64,000 bases of DNA, from contig NC_061115.1 in NCBI RefSeq assembly GCF_002878395.1, positions 217,146,717-217,210,716 on the forward strand. Reading direction: 5' to 3'. Position 1 is the stretch's first letter, and each line of letters opens with the position of its first letter. Under the pieces are notes generated by a model. The model had not been told where the DNA came from and ran no database searches. It saw only the letters and a program-made list of their open reading frames with translations. Positions 42,961 to 54,223 of the stretch are shown here, piece after piece. This DNA comes from Capsicum annuum (taxonomy: Eukaryota; Streptophyta; Magnoliopsida; Solanales; Solanaceae). Made by a program: the position numbers and the translations under genes.

Positions 42961-44199
42961 TAATTACTTCAATTGTAAATGTAAAATTTAATATATTCAA
43001 GACTAGTCTCTGAATTTCTTTTGTTGTAACTGAATTTTGTATTTTCTTTGTTAGCCACCAACTAACCTGTGTAGTATCTACAATGGTGTTCTAATTTTTC
43101 TTCTTCATATCTATATTTAAGTACTCCACCATAACTACATTCACTAGCATCTGCTTCTACTATATATATAAATTTTCTATTTTCATCTGGAAATTGTAAT
43201 TTTGGTAATTCTTTACAAATTATTTTTATTTTCTGAACTTCTTTTTTTATCTTCTTCATTATAATTATATTCTACATTCTTTTTTAATTTTTTCTGTAAG
43301 GGCTTTAGATTTTCTGCTAATTTTGGTATATATTCGCTTACTTGGTTTACTAATCCTAAAAATAATTGTAATTTATTTTTTGTATCTAATTCTTCTTTTG
43401 AATTTATTATTTTTTTGTACTATATGTTGTTGCATTTTTACTCCACTTTTATCTATTTGTATTCCTAAAAATTCTATCTGATTTTTCATAATTTCAGCTT
43501 TCTTTTCACTTAAACTTATTCCCGCTATTATATCCGTAAATTGTTCTAATAATTTTAAATGTTCTTCTTTGGTCTTTGTATATGATAGTATATTGTCTAT
43601 GTAAAATAATTATCCATAAAATATTGATATCTACCTGGTGCATTTTTATATCCAAATGGTAGTACATTCCATTCATAAAATCCTTGTGGTACCGTAAATG
43701 CGGTTAATTCCTTAGATTCTTCTTCTAACTTTAAATGATAAATCCTGATTTACAATCAAATTTACTAAAATAATTACATCCTTGTATTTGCCTTATTTTT
43801 AATATCTTATTTGGTATTGGGTAATTATAAGTCATTGCTTTTGCATTTAAATTTCTATAATCAATAACCATCCTACTTTTTCCTCTTTTTTGTTCACTGT
43901 GTTTATTTACTATAAATGCTGGGCTATTATGTTTACCTTTTACTTTTTTTTATATATTGTTTTTCTAATAATTCTTCTACATGCATTTTAAATTCTTTTA
44001 AATCATCAAAATTATATGTTAATGGTTTCTGGGTTATTATGCTATTTTTATCTATTAATTCAATTTTTATAGTAGTTTTATGTTTTTCCCATCCTTTTAA
44101 TGGATCTTCACTATATAATTGTTCTAATTTTTTCTTAATTATTCCTATCTTATTTATCGAAAATATAGTTATTTCCTTTTTATTTATCGAAAATACGAC
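42915..44199 (-). pseudogene. Copy B reverse transcriptase and RNase H relic
   Basis: It shows the same linker and RT blocks as copy A (for example TYNFDDLKEFKMHV). A roughly 25-bp deletion near 43600-43615 removes the sequence before the catalytic box, which reads IDNI where copy A has IDDM, so it is catalytically dead. Several frame changes occur, for example near 43425 and 43740. RNase H (43259-43062) keeps EADASECSYGG, then loses the stretch up to TTRETN-like sequence by frame change near 43060. Confidence 0.85.
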
Positions 44200-44685
44200 C
44201 AGTTCTATTGTATCTTCGGTATTTTTTATATTTTCTAATTTTTGTGTAATTTTTTTCACTTCCTTTTATCCAATCAGTTTTCTTTCTTATTTTATTAATA
44301 ACTCTTTTTGCTCTTACTTTCTGTTTACATGGTGTTGTAAACCACCAATCTGTTTTAGTTATTATATGTGGGTATAATTTATCTAAAAATGACATTCCTA
44401 AAATTATATCTTTTGATGTTTGCTCATAATTATAGATTTCTTCTATTGTTAATATTTTATCCCATACTTGTGTTTTTACATTCTTAGCTTTTTAAGTAAT
44501 TAAGCTTACTTCTTTATTAAATCCTTTAATTATTATTGGTGTTTTAATTTATCCCATTTACTTTCTGGTAAACAATTATATCTACATAAATTAGTTTCTG
44601 CTCCTGTATCTATCATAGGCATATAATATCTACTGTAACATCCTTCTACTACTATCTTCATTAATACATATATTTTCATTTCATG
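44200..44685 (-). pseudogene. Copy B aspartic protease relic
   Basis: The catalytic PMIDTGAETNL lies near 44595-44627, as in copy A; the second hallmark, MSFLDKLYPHI, is near 44395. Frame changes near 44545 and 44490 interrupt it. The spacing to the previous ORF is as in copy A. Confidence 0.82.
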
Positions 44686-44689
44686 TTAA

Positions 44690-45060
44690 AGTTCTTCTTA
44701 AGAAGAATTTCTCTCTGTTATATGTTATGGTTAATTGTGTATGTTCTATATTATATGGTTTTACTTGTTCTAGCCATTTTATTCCTAATATTATGTCTGT
44801 TTTTTGCATTTATTCTTTTACTTCAAATTCTATTTTTCTTTCTAATTCCTATTATTATTATTTTTCCGCTATATTTTTAGTATTTATTAAACTTTTTGGT
44901 AGATATGGGCATATATTATCGTCAGTTTTTATTTTCTTATTTTTTACTAGATATTTTGCTATATAATTTTCTTCTTGTCCTGTATTTAAGAGTATTAAAT
45001 ATTCTTTTTCATTTACCTTTCCTATTATGTAATATTGGTTTAAATTATCCGTTGAACTTG
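44690..45060 (-). pseudogene. Copy B N-T-G retropepsin-like domain
   Basis: ILLNTGQEENYIAKYLV is seen in frame with the movement protein (no stop here, unlike copy A). The ILGIKWLEQ-type second hallmark is near 44765-44795 after a frame change near 44855. The Asn at the catalytic position is shared with copies A and C. Confidence 0.7.
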
Positions 45061-45910
45061 TATCATAACTTGTTCTTTTTGATGAGCTTGATGATTCTGG
45101 TTTTTCATAAGCTATTCTTTTTGTTGTACTTATTCTATCATTTATTATTTCTAGATCTTCTTCTATGTCTATATTTCTGTAACTATAATCATTATTATCA
45201 ATTGTTTTTACGAATTGTTCAAAAGGACTTTCTATTTGTATTTTATTAATTTTATTTTTTACCATTATTTTATGTTTTGTTGTTAATACATATAGATTTT
45301 TACATCTTGCTGTAAATATTTTACTTCCTGGGGTTAGTTCTATTCCTGATATTTTCAAATATAATACTAATAATTTATCTATATTTTTATCTGTTATTGC
45401 TAGTGAATAATTTGTACTTATTATAAATTTAAATTTTCGGTATATTAAATTTTCTTTAATCACTGTTATTATGCTTTTTTCTATAGGTGTTATAATCTTA
45501 TCATCTGCTAAATATAATTCTATTGGTGTATCTTTTCGTTCTCTAAAACATGCTTTTATTAATATTTCTGTACCTCCAAAGTGTACATATTTTATGGGGT
45601 TTCCTCTACTTTTTATATCGTTTATTTCTTTATTAATTAACCTTTTTGTTACTAGTGGTATACTAGCTTTTCCTTTTGCATATCTGCAGTCTATTACATG
45701 TTCCTTTTGGCTTACTACGTAATATTCTTCCTTTTTCCTAGTAAATATATTTTTTATTGTTGGCAGTTTAAATATTTTTTCTACACTTAAGTCTAACTCT
45801 TTTTCTTTTATTTCATCAAATACATTGTTATCAAATATTATTTTTTGATCTGTTCCTTCGTCATTTAAATATTCTTCTTTCGTTATTATTTTAATATCTT
45901 CTTCAGTCAT
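45061..45910 (-). pseudogene. Copy B movement protein region
   Basis: The minus-strand frame of 350 codons (to 44858) starts MTEEDIKIITKEEYLND and covers the 30K core with IPLVTKRLINKEINDI and KYVHFGGTEILIK. It is almost collinear with copy A with conservative changes. It is separated from the capsid by a stop and frame change near 45911-45945. Confidence 0.85.
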
Positions 45911-46109
45911 TTGGTTTATTTGTATATCTTCTTCAGTAATTTAATTCGTCTAATTCACTTTATATTTCATCATCTTCTATTTCATTATCTGTTTCATTCT
46001 CTGAAATTTCATATATACTGTCTTCACTTTCTAATTCATAATCTATATAATCTATCTACATATATTCTGTATATTCTATTTTTATTTCTGATATTTGTTT
46101 ATTTTTTGG

Positions 46110-47747
46110 GTTATTAGGTAATTTATAATCTCTAGCTAAATGTTCGAATTTTCCGCAATTATAACAAGTACATTTCTTTATAGATTTCTTTTTTTATATG
46201 GTCTTTTATGTTTATAATTTTTTACATAATATCTTTTTCTTGGTTTCTTATACTTATATTTTGATTTTTTGTATTTCTTATATTTCTTATGCCTTTTTCT
46301 TTTCTTATAATATCTTTCTTCGCATCCAAATTGAGGTGGTATTTTATCTTTGCAACATGCTAAATTTCTTATTAATATTTTTTCATTTTTATTTCTTCTC
46401 TATATTTTTCACATAGGTTTCTATACCATTGTTGTAAAAATTTTATTCTTGCTCCTAGAGTATCTACTATTTTTGCTTCTTCCCAACTCTTTATTATCTT
46501 TGAACTAAATGGTTCGGGTAATTTATTAAAATATAATTTTTTATTTCTTTACTTTCTTTTATATTATATGCTCCTTTATAATAATATTCTTTAAATGCGC
46601 AAGTATATTCATCTATATAACACATATTACATATTGCTAATTTTAATATTAAATTCTTATTTGTAGCTTTTTCTTCATTTTGTTCTTCTTCTATTGTTGT
46701 CATACTACCAAATTCATCTTGTATAGCTGTTTCATATTTTTTAAAATAATTCTATAGGTGTTAGTTTAGTTGTTGTTGATGATGTTCCTTCTGTAGGTTT
46801 ATTAGTTCTTAATATCTTCTTGCTATTTTCAGTTAAATTTGAAAACCATAATTTCACTGTTCATATTAGTGTTCTTTCTATATATTCTGGTGCATCTGTT
46901 ATGTTTATATTATTATCTAATAATTGTTTTGTCATATATCCTATCCATAATTGTATTATTTTTTCTGTATCTATTACACAATCTAAGTCTAAAAAGTTAT
47001 AATTTTTATTAACTATTTGTTTTGGTGTCCATTTGTCATTTTCATTCTTTAGGCTATATCTTTTAAACTTATTCTTATAATATGTAGGTTTTCTTATTTC
47101 TGATGTTCTAGGTATTATATTTTCATCTTCTTTTTTATCAAGAGTATTTATTTCTGTGTTGATATTTTCTAAGTTTTCTTCATTAATTACTTCTTGTTTT
47201 TCATTGATTTCTAAATTTTTTGTATTTGTTAATATTTCTGTATATGTTTCACTATCTTCTGAATCATAATTATCTGTCTCTTCAACATCTATATTATTTA
47301 TTTCTAATTCCTTGTTTTTTATTTCTTTATTGTTTATTTATAATTTTTCTTTAAATTGATTTATCTCGTTTAATAATTTTTTTTTTTATCTTTTTCTTCC
47401 TTTTCTTTTTGTCTTTCTTCATACAAATCTTTTAACATTTGTAGTTCTTTTTCTAATTTAGCAATCCTACTATTTTTAGTTTCTTCTATTTTTCGTATTT
47501 ATTCTGTAGTTTGTTGTTTTATTTTTCCTATTTCCTTTTTCCTATCTATTTCTTCATTTTCTCTTTCTATTCTTACCATAGATATCAATTTATCTTCTAA
47601 TTTTAATTCTTCTTTTTCTAACATTAGATATAAATGTTCATCTATTTTCTTATATCTTCTTCCTTGATTAGAAAATACTATTTTTATTTTTAATCCTTCG
47701 TGATTTTCATATATTTTTTCATCTATTATAAATTCTTCTTTGTTCAT
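46110..47747 (-). pseudogene. Copy B capsid part of the CP-MP ORF, with N-terminus
   Basis: It starts MNKEEFIIDEKIYEN at 47747, one base after the stop of ORF1, followed by a long charged Glu/Lys/Ile coiled-coil-like region (47500-47100). The capsid core with YCNMCYIDEYTCAF-like sequence follows (46700-46500). The zinc knuckle (about 46170-46125) reads CYNCGKFEHLARDY, so the last Cys is lost. Several stops and frame changes occur (47497, 47385, 47340, 46745, 46490, 46060). The part upstream of 46910 is absent in copy A. Confidence 0.82.
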
Positions 47748-47748
47748 T

Positions 47749-48235
47749 TTATTGTAAATAGTTCATGTTATATGCATATTCTAAACTATCTATTTGTGAT
47801 TCTAATTTTGATATTTCATCTTTTTGTGCATTTATTGAGTTTTCACTAACTTCGGCAAATATATTATAATGTAGTCTTTCTATTCTTATTTTTTGTTCTT
47901 TACGTTTTTCAGAAATAATTTGTTTTAGTTCTTTGTATTTTTGTACTTTATTTACTTAAACCATATTTATAATATTTTGGTGGATATCTAAATCTGATTT
48001 TATCATAATTAGGTGGTATGTGTCTCATTCTTCTAGATTTTAAATGGATTATTAATTTTGCTTCAATACTAGATATTAAGGTAATTAGGTAGGCTAATCT
48101 TTGTGGGTTTTCTTTTGTTTTATTTAGACTTATATAATCTGAATAATTACTAATTAAAGATTCTTTATTTTTTCTAAAAGCTTCTCTGTTTTTAAATGGT
48201 CTTCTCATAATTAATCCAATCGAGTATAAATTCAA
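47749..48235 (-). pseudogene. Copy B ORF1
   Basis: The minus-strand frame with MRRPFKNREAFRKNKESL, then YLITLISSIEAKLIIHLKS, is open to a stop near 47948. After a 1-base frame change a coiled-coil-like tail follows (ISKLESQIDSLEY) and ends TAA at 47751-47749, one base before the CP-MP start. ORF1 of this virus group is small and of unknown or virion-associated function; the identification rests on position and the coiled-coil tail. Confidence 0.65.
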
Positions 48236-48270
48236 AACATATACGCTACTGCTGTATTTTTTAAATAACT

Positions 48271-48284
48271 GGGCTCTGAAACCA
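48271..48284 (-). other. Viral primer-binding site (tRNA-iMet) of copy B
   Basis: On the minus strand it reads TGGTTTCAGAGCCC, one change from the initiator-tRNA complement. It lies about 35 bases before ORF1. Its first part (TGGTTT) is also found at 40118-40123, at the A/C junction. Confidence 0.75.
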
Positions 48285-48322
48285 TTTGTAGGGGGGTGCG
48301 GATAACTAACTTGTGAAATAGA

Positions 48323-48931
48323 TCCAGTTATGATCGACGGAAGTTGACCCTAAAACTGTGGCCTGAAATGTGCCCCATCTGTGCCCAAAATGCTGGAGCA
48401 GATGAAAGGCAGATCAAACCAGTGTAATTTGCGCCCGAACTGCACCCAATCTGTGCCTTAACTGCTGGACCAGATGTAAGGCAAAGTAAACGAGTGTATT
48501 ATGCCCCAAAATGCGTCCAAACTGCTGAAGCAGTTGCAAATCAGGTAAAACCCGAATGGATGGAGTACTCCACTTTGCAAGGTAATAACTCTTAGCTCAG
48601 GTTTCGGATTTAGGTGAGATTGGCACCGTTGGAAATATATTTAGAAGACCTTTCATTCTATATATATTAGGCCTTCTAATTCATTGTATAGAAGGAGTTA
48701 TGAATGACGAAATGTGACCTAAGTTGGAGTGTCCACCAAAACTTAATCGATGGAATTATTTTCAATCCGTCTCAGAGTTAGGGGATTCTTGTGACCTCAA
48801 TTCATATTCAAAAGTTTTCCCACACTATAAGAGTAATCACCATACATAAGTTAACAAGGAATAATTCAGTTCGGGTCCATACACATAGGAACGATGGTCT
48901 AAAATTCTAGCCCGAAATATGGGTTGTTACA
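48323..48931 (-). repeat. Outer gypsy 3' LTR, part 2
   Basis: It resumes at CCAGTTATG and is collinear with 61864-62371 and 63229-63344. It contains three degenerate copies of a roughly 65-bp unit with GCTGGAGCAGATGAAAGGCA (48370-48560). It ends GGGTTGTTACA, followed by a reverse polypurine tract. Confidence 0.92.
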
Positions 48932-49129
48932 TTATCCCCTCTTGGGATCATTCGTCCCCGAATGATGACTCAAGACACAACAAGCATTATTTCAAGAACT
49001 AAATGGATGGAAAAGAGTAATATAGGATTTTTACCTTCTAAATCATCTTCCATGGATTCAAAAAAAGTCGGGTACTCTCTCACGCATATCATCTTCTGAC
49101 TCCCAAGTAGCATCCTCGGCTTTTTGATT
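48932..49129 (-). other. Outer gypsy 3' untranslated region and polypurine tract
   Basis: On the minus strand GAATGATCCCAAGAGGGGAT precedes the LTR, the same motif as in the other gypsy elements here. Non-coding. Confidence 0.8.
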
Positions 49130-50735
49130 CCTCCACATCACCTTAATTGAAGGTTTTTCCTTACTCCTCAACTTTGAACTTGGCAATCAAAAATGGCACC
49201 GGGTTCTTCTTCATACGACAAGGAGTCTGTCACATTGATCTCCTCTAAAGGCAACACTAGGGAATGATCTCCAATGCACTTTTTCAACATGGACATATGG
49301 AACACTGGATGAACAGAAGCTAGGCTTGTAGGCAAATCTAACTCATAGGCAACCCCACCAATCTTCTTCACAGCCTGGTACGGCCCTATGGACCGAGGAC
49401 TAAGCTTTCCTTTCTTTCCAAAATGCTTGACTCCCTTCAAAGGGGAGACTTCAAGAAACACCCAGTCACCAACCTCAAATTCTAACTCCCTCCTTCTAAC
49501 ATCGGCATAAGATTTCTGACGACTCTGAGCTTCCTTGAGTCATTCTCTAATGATTTTCACATCCTCCATCACTTGATGAACAAGATCAGGACCAAATAAA
49601 AGGGTCTCACCAACTTCACACAACCTTATCGATGACCTATATCTCCTCCCATATAATGCCTCAAACGGAGCCATTTTAATACAGGCATGGTAGCTATTAT
49701 TGTAGGCAAACTCTATCAATGGAAAATGATATACCCAACTGCCTTTGAAGTCGATTATACAAGCTCTCAACATATCCTCAAGGGTCTGAATGGTACGCTC
49801 AGCTTGTCCATCCGTTTAAGGGTGGAAGACAGTGCTCAGGTTCACTTGGGTACCTAAACCCCTCTGAAAAGATCGCCAAAACTGCGAAGAGAATTGAGTA
49901 CCTCAATTGGATATAATGGACATTGGTGCCCCATGCAAGCGAACTATTTCCACAATGTGCAACTTGGCCTAATCATCTCCCGAATAGTTAGTCCTTAAAG
50001 GCAGAAAGTGAGCTAACTTGATCATCCAATCTACAATCACCCAAACGGAGTCATAATGGTTTGGAGACCTTGGAAGTCCTGTAAGGAAATCCATATTGAT
50101 TATATCCCATTTCCACAAAGGCAAGGCTATCTCTTGGGAAGTACCACCTGGTCTCAAATGTTCGAATTTGACTTGTTTACAATTTAAACACTTAGGAACA
50201 AAATTAGCAACATCATGCTTCATAATATTCCACCAATATATTTCCTTAAGGTCATGATACATTTTAGTAGAGCCTGGGTGAACAACATACCTCGAAGTGT
50301 GAGCTTTATCAAGAATTCTTTCCCGCAAGCTATCCATATTTGACACACATAGCCTACCTTGATACCTCAAAATTCCATCACCACCAATTTCAAAAGCCAT
50401 TACCTTCTGTTGACCAACATCTTTCTTAATCTGCATCAAAATAGGGTCTTCGACTTGTTTTTCCTTAACTTGACATAGGGAAGATTTAGCTATCTCCTAA
50501 AAAACCACTCCACCATCTTCTGAATCCAAGATTCGTACCCCAAGATTTGCAAGTCTATGAATATCTTTCACAATTTCTCTCTTCCCTTCCTCAACATAAG
50601 ACAGACTGCCCATAGATAATCGGTTGAGGGCGTCGACTACAACATTTGCTTTACTTGGATGATAGTGAAGGCTCATGTCATAATCTTTCAAAAGCTCTAT
50701 CCAGCGTCTCTGCCTGAGGTTTAATTCTTTCTGCG
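49130..50735 (-). pseudogene. Outer gypsy RNase H end, integrase and chromodomain relic
   Basis: From right to left it shows the RNase H tail ([20 protein letters not shown], ending near 50497), then integrase with HPGSTKMYHDLKEIYWWN, CLNCKQVK and DFLTGLPRSPNHYDSVW (50439-49969). A stop and frame changes follow (49968, 49820), then [20 protein letters not shown] and LYGRRYRSS (49773-49540). The tail with VKHFGKKGKLSPRSIGPYQ and HPVFHMSMLKKC (49461-49168) is the chromodomain region, broken near 49170. Confidence 0.9.
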
Positions 50736-50737
50736 AG

Positions 50738-50817
50738 ATTATTCAATACTCTACGCAATGATGGGTCATAATATAAGACATTCCACACGGAAAATGTATA
50801 ATTCATTCTAGAAGATA
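50738..50817. other. Junction of unclear origin
   Basis: About 80 bp between outer RNase H and the inner gypsy LTR end. It matches neither element convincingly, so it may be filler added at the deletion. Confidence 0.4.
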
Positions 50818-50872
50818 GAACCCAACATGTTTACGCACAAAATTTCAACGAAAAATTTCTTGGGGTATTACA
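50818..50872 (-). repeat. Inner gypsy 3' LTR remnant (about 55 bp)
   Basis: It matches the end of 56224-58385 (TTACGCACAAAATTTCAAC to GGGGTATTACA). The minus-strand polypurine tract AAGGTGGGGATGA follows on its internal side at 50873-50885. Confidence 0.85.
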
Positions 50873-50885
50873 TCATCCCCACCTT

Positions 50886-51109
50886 GGAAACATTCATCCT
50901 CGAATGATGCTAGACATTCCAAGATTAGATAGGGAATAGAGCATACAGCTGAAACCATTCGTTAGACTCATCACTACATCGTTTCTCACTCCGAATGCAA
51001 CATAGAATGCATAAATTTTAGAAACTACAGCTGAGCACATAATAAATGACAGCTGAACTGCTGCAACTTTTATCAAAAGTCCATGATTTAGGAAAGAACG
51101 GTACCTTCG
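50886..51109 (-). other. Inner gypsy 3' untranslated region
   Basis: Non-coding sequence between chromodomain end and polypurine tract, with TCATTCGAGGATGAATGTTT on the minus strand, the hallmark seen in gypsy-1. Confidence 0.75.
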
Positions 51110-51531
51110 GGTTGATCGGAGTTCACGGAAAATAGGTGCAGGTACTTGGATCGCATATCCGCCTCAGCTTCCTAAGTTGCACCCTCAACAGATCGGTTTC
51201 GCCACAACACCTTGACCAAGGGAACTTCTTTGTTCCTTAGTCTTCGGACACTGAAATCAAGAATCTCAACTGGAATCTCATCAAAAGAAAGATTTTCTTG
51301 AATGTCAGCACTCATAGAGGAATCCACTACCACAACATCACTAATATGCTTTCTAAGCATGGAGACATGGAATATTGGTTGAACAGAGGACAACTCGGAA
51401 GGCAACTCGACCTCATAAGCTACCTTACCAACACGGCTAAGAATTTTGCAAGGACCAACATAATGGGGACTAAGCTTCCCCTTCTTTCCGAATCTCTTCA
51501 CCCCCCTCATTGGTGAAATTTTTAGATACAC
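51110..51531 (-). pseudogene. Inner gypsy chromodomain-like tail
   Basis: MYLKISPMRGVKRFGKKGKL, AYEVELPSELSSVQPIFHVS and the chromodomain RRLRNKEVPLVKVLWRNRSV are open from 51531 to 51172, with a stop at about 51171 before the usual WEAEADM end. It would target integration to certain chromatin. A stop at 51546 precedes it. Confidence 0.88.
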
Positions 51532-52961
51532 TAGGTCACCAACTTAAAACTCAAGGTCTCTCCTTCTAACATCCGCATATGACTTCTGACGACTCTGCGT
51601 AGTTTTCAACCTTTCCTTAATCAACTTAACTTTTCCATAGCCTCAAATACCGAATCAGGACCACTCACAGCCGCTTCACCCACCTCGAACTAACCTATGG
51701 GTGATCTACACTTTCTCCCATATAAGGCTTCAAACGGAGCCATGCCAATACTGAAGTGGGAACTGTTATTGTAAGCAAACTCTATCAACGGTGAGTGATC
51801 ATCCCAACTTCCCTTAAAGTCAAGTGCACAAGCTCTCAACATATCCTCTAAGGTCTGGATGGTCTGCTTAGCCTGACCATCGGTCTGTGGATTAAAAGCA
51901 GAACTCAAAAGCTCTTGGGTACCAAGACCCTATTGAAAAGCTTTCCAAAATTGTGAAGTGAACTGCGTACCCCTATCCGAAATAATAGACAAGGGAACTC
52001 CATGCAGTCTGACTAGCTCTCGGATATACAATCTAGCATAATCCTCAATAGTATATGAAGTATGAACAGGCTAGAAATGAGCAGACTTAGTCAACCTATC
52101 AACCACAACCCAAATGGAATCATGATGGCGTCGAGAAGGAGGTAAACCAATCACGAAGTCCATATTTATCTCTTCCCACCTGGAANNNNNNNNNNNNNNN
52201 NNNNNNNNNNNNNNNNNNNNNNNNNNNNNNNNNNNNNNNNNNNNNNNNNNNNNNNNNNNNNNNNNNNNNNNNNNNNNNNNNNNNNCCCTATCCGAAATAA
52301 TAGACAAGGGAACTCCATGCAGTCTGACTAGCTCTCGGATATACAATCTAGCATAATCCTCAATAGTATATGAAGTATGAACAGGCTAGAAATGAGCAGA
52401 CTTAGTCAACCTATCAACCACAACCCAAATGGAATCATGATGGCGTCGAGAAGGAGGTAAACCAATCACGAAGTCCATATTTATCTCTTCCCAATTCCAG
52501 GTGGGAATACTAAACTCTTGCATCATACCACCAGGTCTTTGGTGTTCAACCTTAACCTGTTGGCATGTTTCACACTTAGCTACAAATACTGCTATATCTT
52601 TTTTCATGCCATTCCACCAATAGATTTGCCGCAAGTCTTGGTACATCTTGGTGGCACTAGGATGAATAGAATATCGCACCCCGTGCGCTTCAGCCATAAT
52701 CCTCTGTCTCAAATCATCAACATTTGAGACACACAATCTACCCTGCAATCTCAACACACCATCTCCCCCTTGGGAGAAAACCTCTACTTTTTGGTCCTTG
52801 ACTGGCTCCTTTAGTTTGACCAAACTAGTATCTAAGTATTGCTTTTTCTTTACTTCCAAAACTAAGGAGGATTCGAAACTACTCTTAACCCCTATACTAC
52901 CTTCAGCGGAGTCAAACAACCTAACCCCCAATATAGCCAAACAATGTACATCACAAGCCAA
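51532..52961 (-). pseudogene. Inner gypsy integrase relic (disturbed by a gap)
   Basis: The open part 52961-52386 has HPSATKMYQDLRQIYWWNGM, CETCQQVK and [19 protein letters not shown]. After a stop at 52386 the core continues with IISDRG-type sequence and then 51908-51690: [20 protein letters not shown] and [13 protein letters not shown]. About 220 bp occur twice, before and after the gap 52186-52285, so the apparent repeat of the integrase core is probably an assembly fault. Confidence 0.85.
52186..52285. other. Sequence gap (100 N)
   Basis: The preceding ~220 bp (from about 51969) are repeated after the gap (52286-52500). The repeat ends with TCTTCCCACCTGGAA before the gap versus TCTTCCCAATTCCAGG after it. 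Confidence 0.95.
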
Positions 52962-54223
52962 CTCTTACTTACCTTCTACCACATACGAAACACTACCCAT
53001 GGACACTCTACTTAGGGCATCCACCACAACATTGGCATTGCCCGGATGGTACAACACACTCATATCATAGTCCTTTAACAATTTTAGCCATCGTCTCTGC
53101 CTAAGATTCAATTCTCTCTGGGTAAACACATACTGCAGACTCTTATGATCAGTGAAAACATCAACACGGATACCATATGTCTCCAGATTTTCAGAGCACA
53201 CACAACAGCAGCCAACTCAAGGTCATGGGTGGGGTAATTTTTCTCATGAGGTTTCAACTGTCTAGAAGCATAAGCTATCACCTTACCCTTCTGCATCAAT
53301 ACGCAACCCAACCCAACTCTCGAAGCATCACAGTACACCACAAAACCATCAACACCATCAGGCAAAGTCAAAACAGAGGCTGAAGTGAGTCGAGTCTTCA
53401 ACTCCTGAAAACTCTTCTCACAAGATTAGGATCACAAGAACTTCACTTTGTTTTGGGTTAACCGAGTCATAGGAGACGCTATAGAGGGGAAACCCTTAAC
53501 AAAACGGCGGCAATAGGCAGCTAAACCCAATTTCTAATAGCTTTGGTCTTTTGGGGATCAACTCTAATACCCTAGGAAGAAATGATATGACCCAGAAAAG
53601 CAACTGACCTTAGCCAAAAATCACACTTACTAAACTTGGAAAACAACTTATGATCTCTAAGGGTTTCCAAGATAGTTCAGAGATGATCAAAATATTCATC
53701 CTCACTACTGGAGTACACCAGTATATCATCGATGAACACTATGATAAACATATCCATATATGGTCTGAACACTCAATTCATGAGGTCCATGAAAGCTGCT
53801 GGGGCATTAGTTAACCCAAAAGACATAACAAAAAACTCAAAATGGCGATAACAAGTTCAGAAAGGGGTTTTTGGGATGTCATACTCCCTAACTTTGAGTT
53901 GATAATAGCCGGAACGAAGGTCTATCTTTGAGAAATAACTTGCCCCTTGCAATAGGTCAAACAAATTATCTATTCTTAGAAGAGATACTTATTTTTTATG
54001 GTGACTTTATTCAGTTGGCGGTAATCAATGCACATACGCAAAGAGCCATCTTTCTTTCTCACAAAAAACACAGGAGCACCCTAAGGAGAAACACTGGGCC
54101 TTATGAAGCCCTTATCTAGTATATCTTTGAGTTGCTCTTTCAACTCCTTAAGTTCTACAGGGGCCATACCGTAAGGAGGAACAGAATTAGGCTGAGTATC
54201 GGGAAGAAAATCAATCCCGAACT
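52962..54223 (-). pseudogene. Inner gypsy RT and RNase H relic
   Basis: RNase H (53401-52965, in two frames) shows [48 protein letters not shown] and [16 protein letters not shown] lies at about 54170-53405 in several frames: [21 protein letters not shown] near 54070-54010 and the catalytic region near 53720. Its stops and frame changes are too many for function. Confidence 0.87.

Larger units (their letters stand above)
32871..48322. mobile_element. Endogenous pararetrovirus block (Caulimoviridae, solendovirus-like), inverted copies
   Basis: The AT-rich block holds two long copies in opposite orientation plus a chimeric fragment. Order in the viral sense: ORF1, capsid with zinc knuckle, movement protein, retropepsin-like domain, DTGA protease, RT, RNase H, transactivator, promoter, leader. 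CP before MP in one ORF and a separate PR-RT-RH ORF fit Cavemovirus/Solendovirus. No integrase is present, so integration was passive. Every copy is broken in at least one essential domain. Edges are set by comparison with the uninterrupted LTR at 59908-63344. Confidence 0.92.

Noticed and set aside
52071..52346. A protein spanning the gap 52186-52285
   Set aside because: It is translated through N and combines duplicated flanks; not a real frame.
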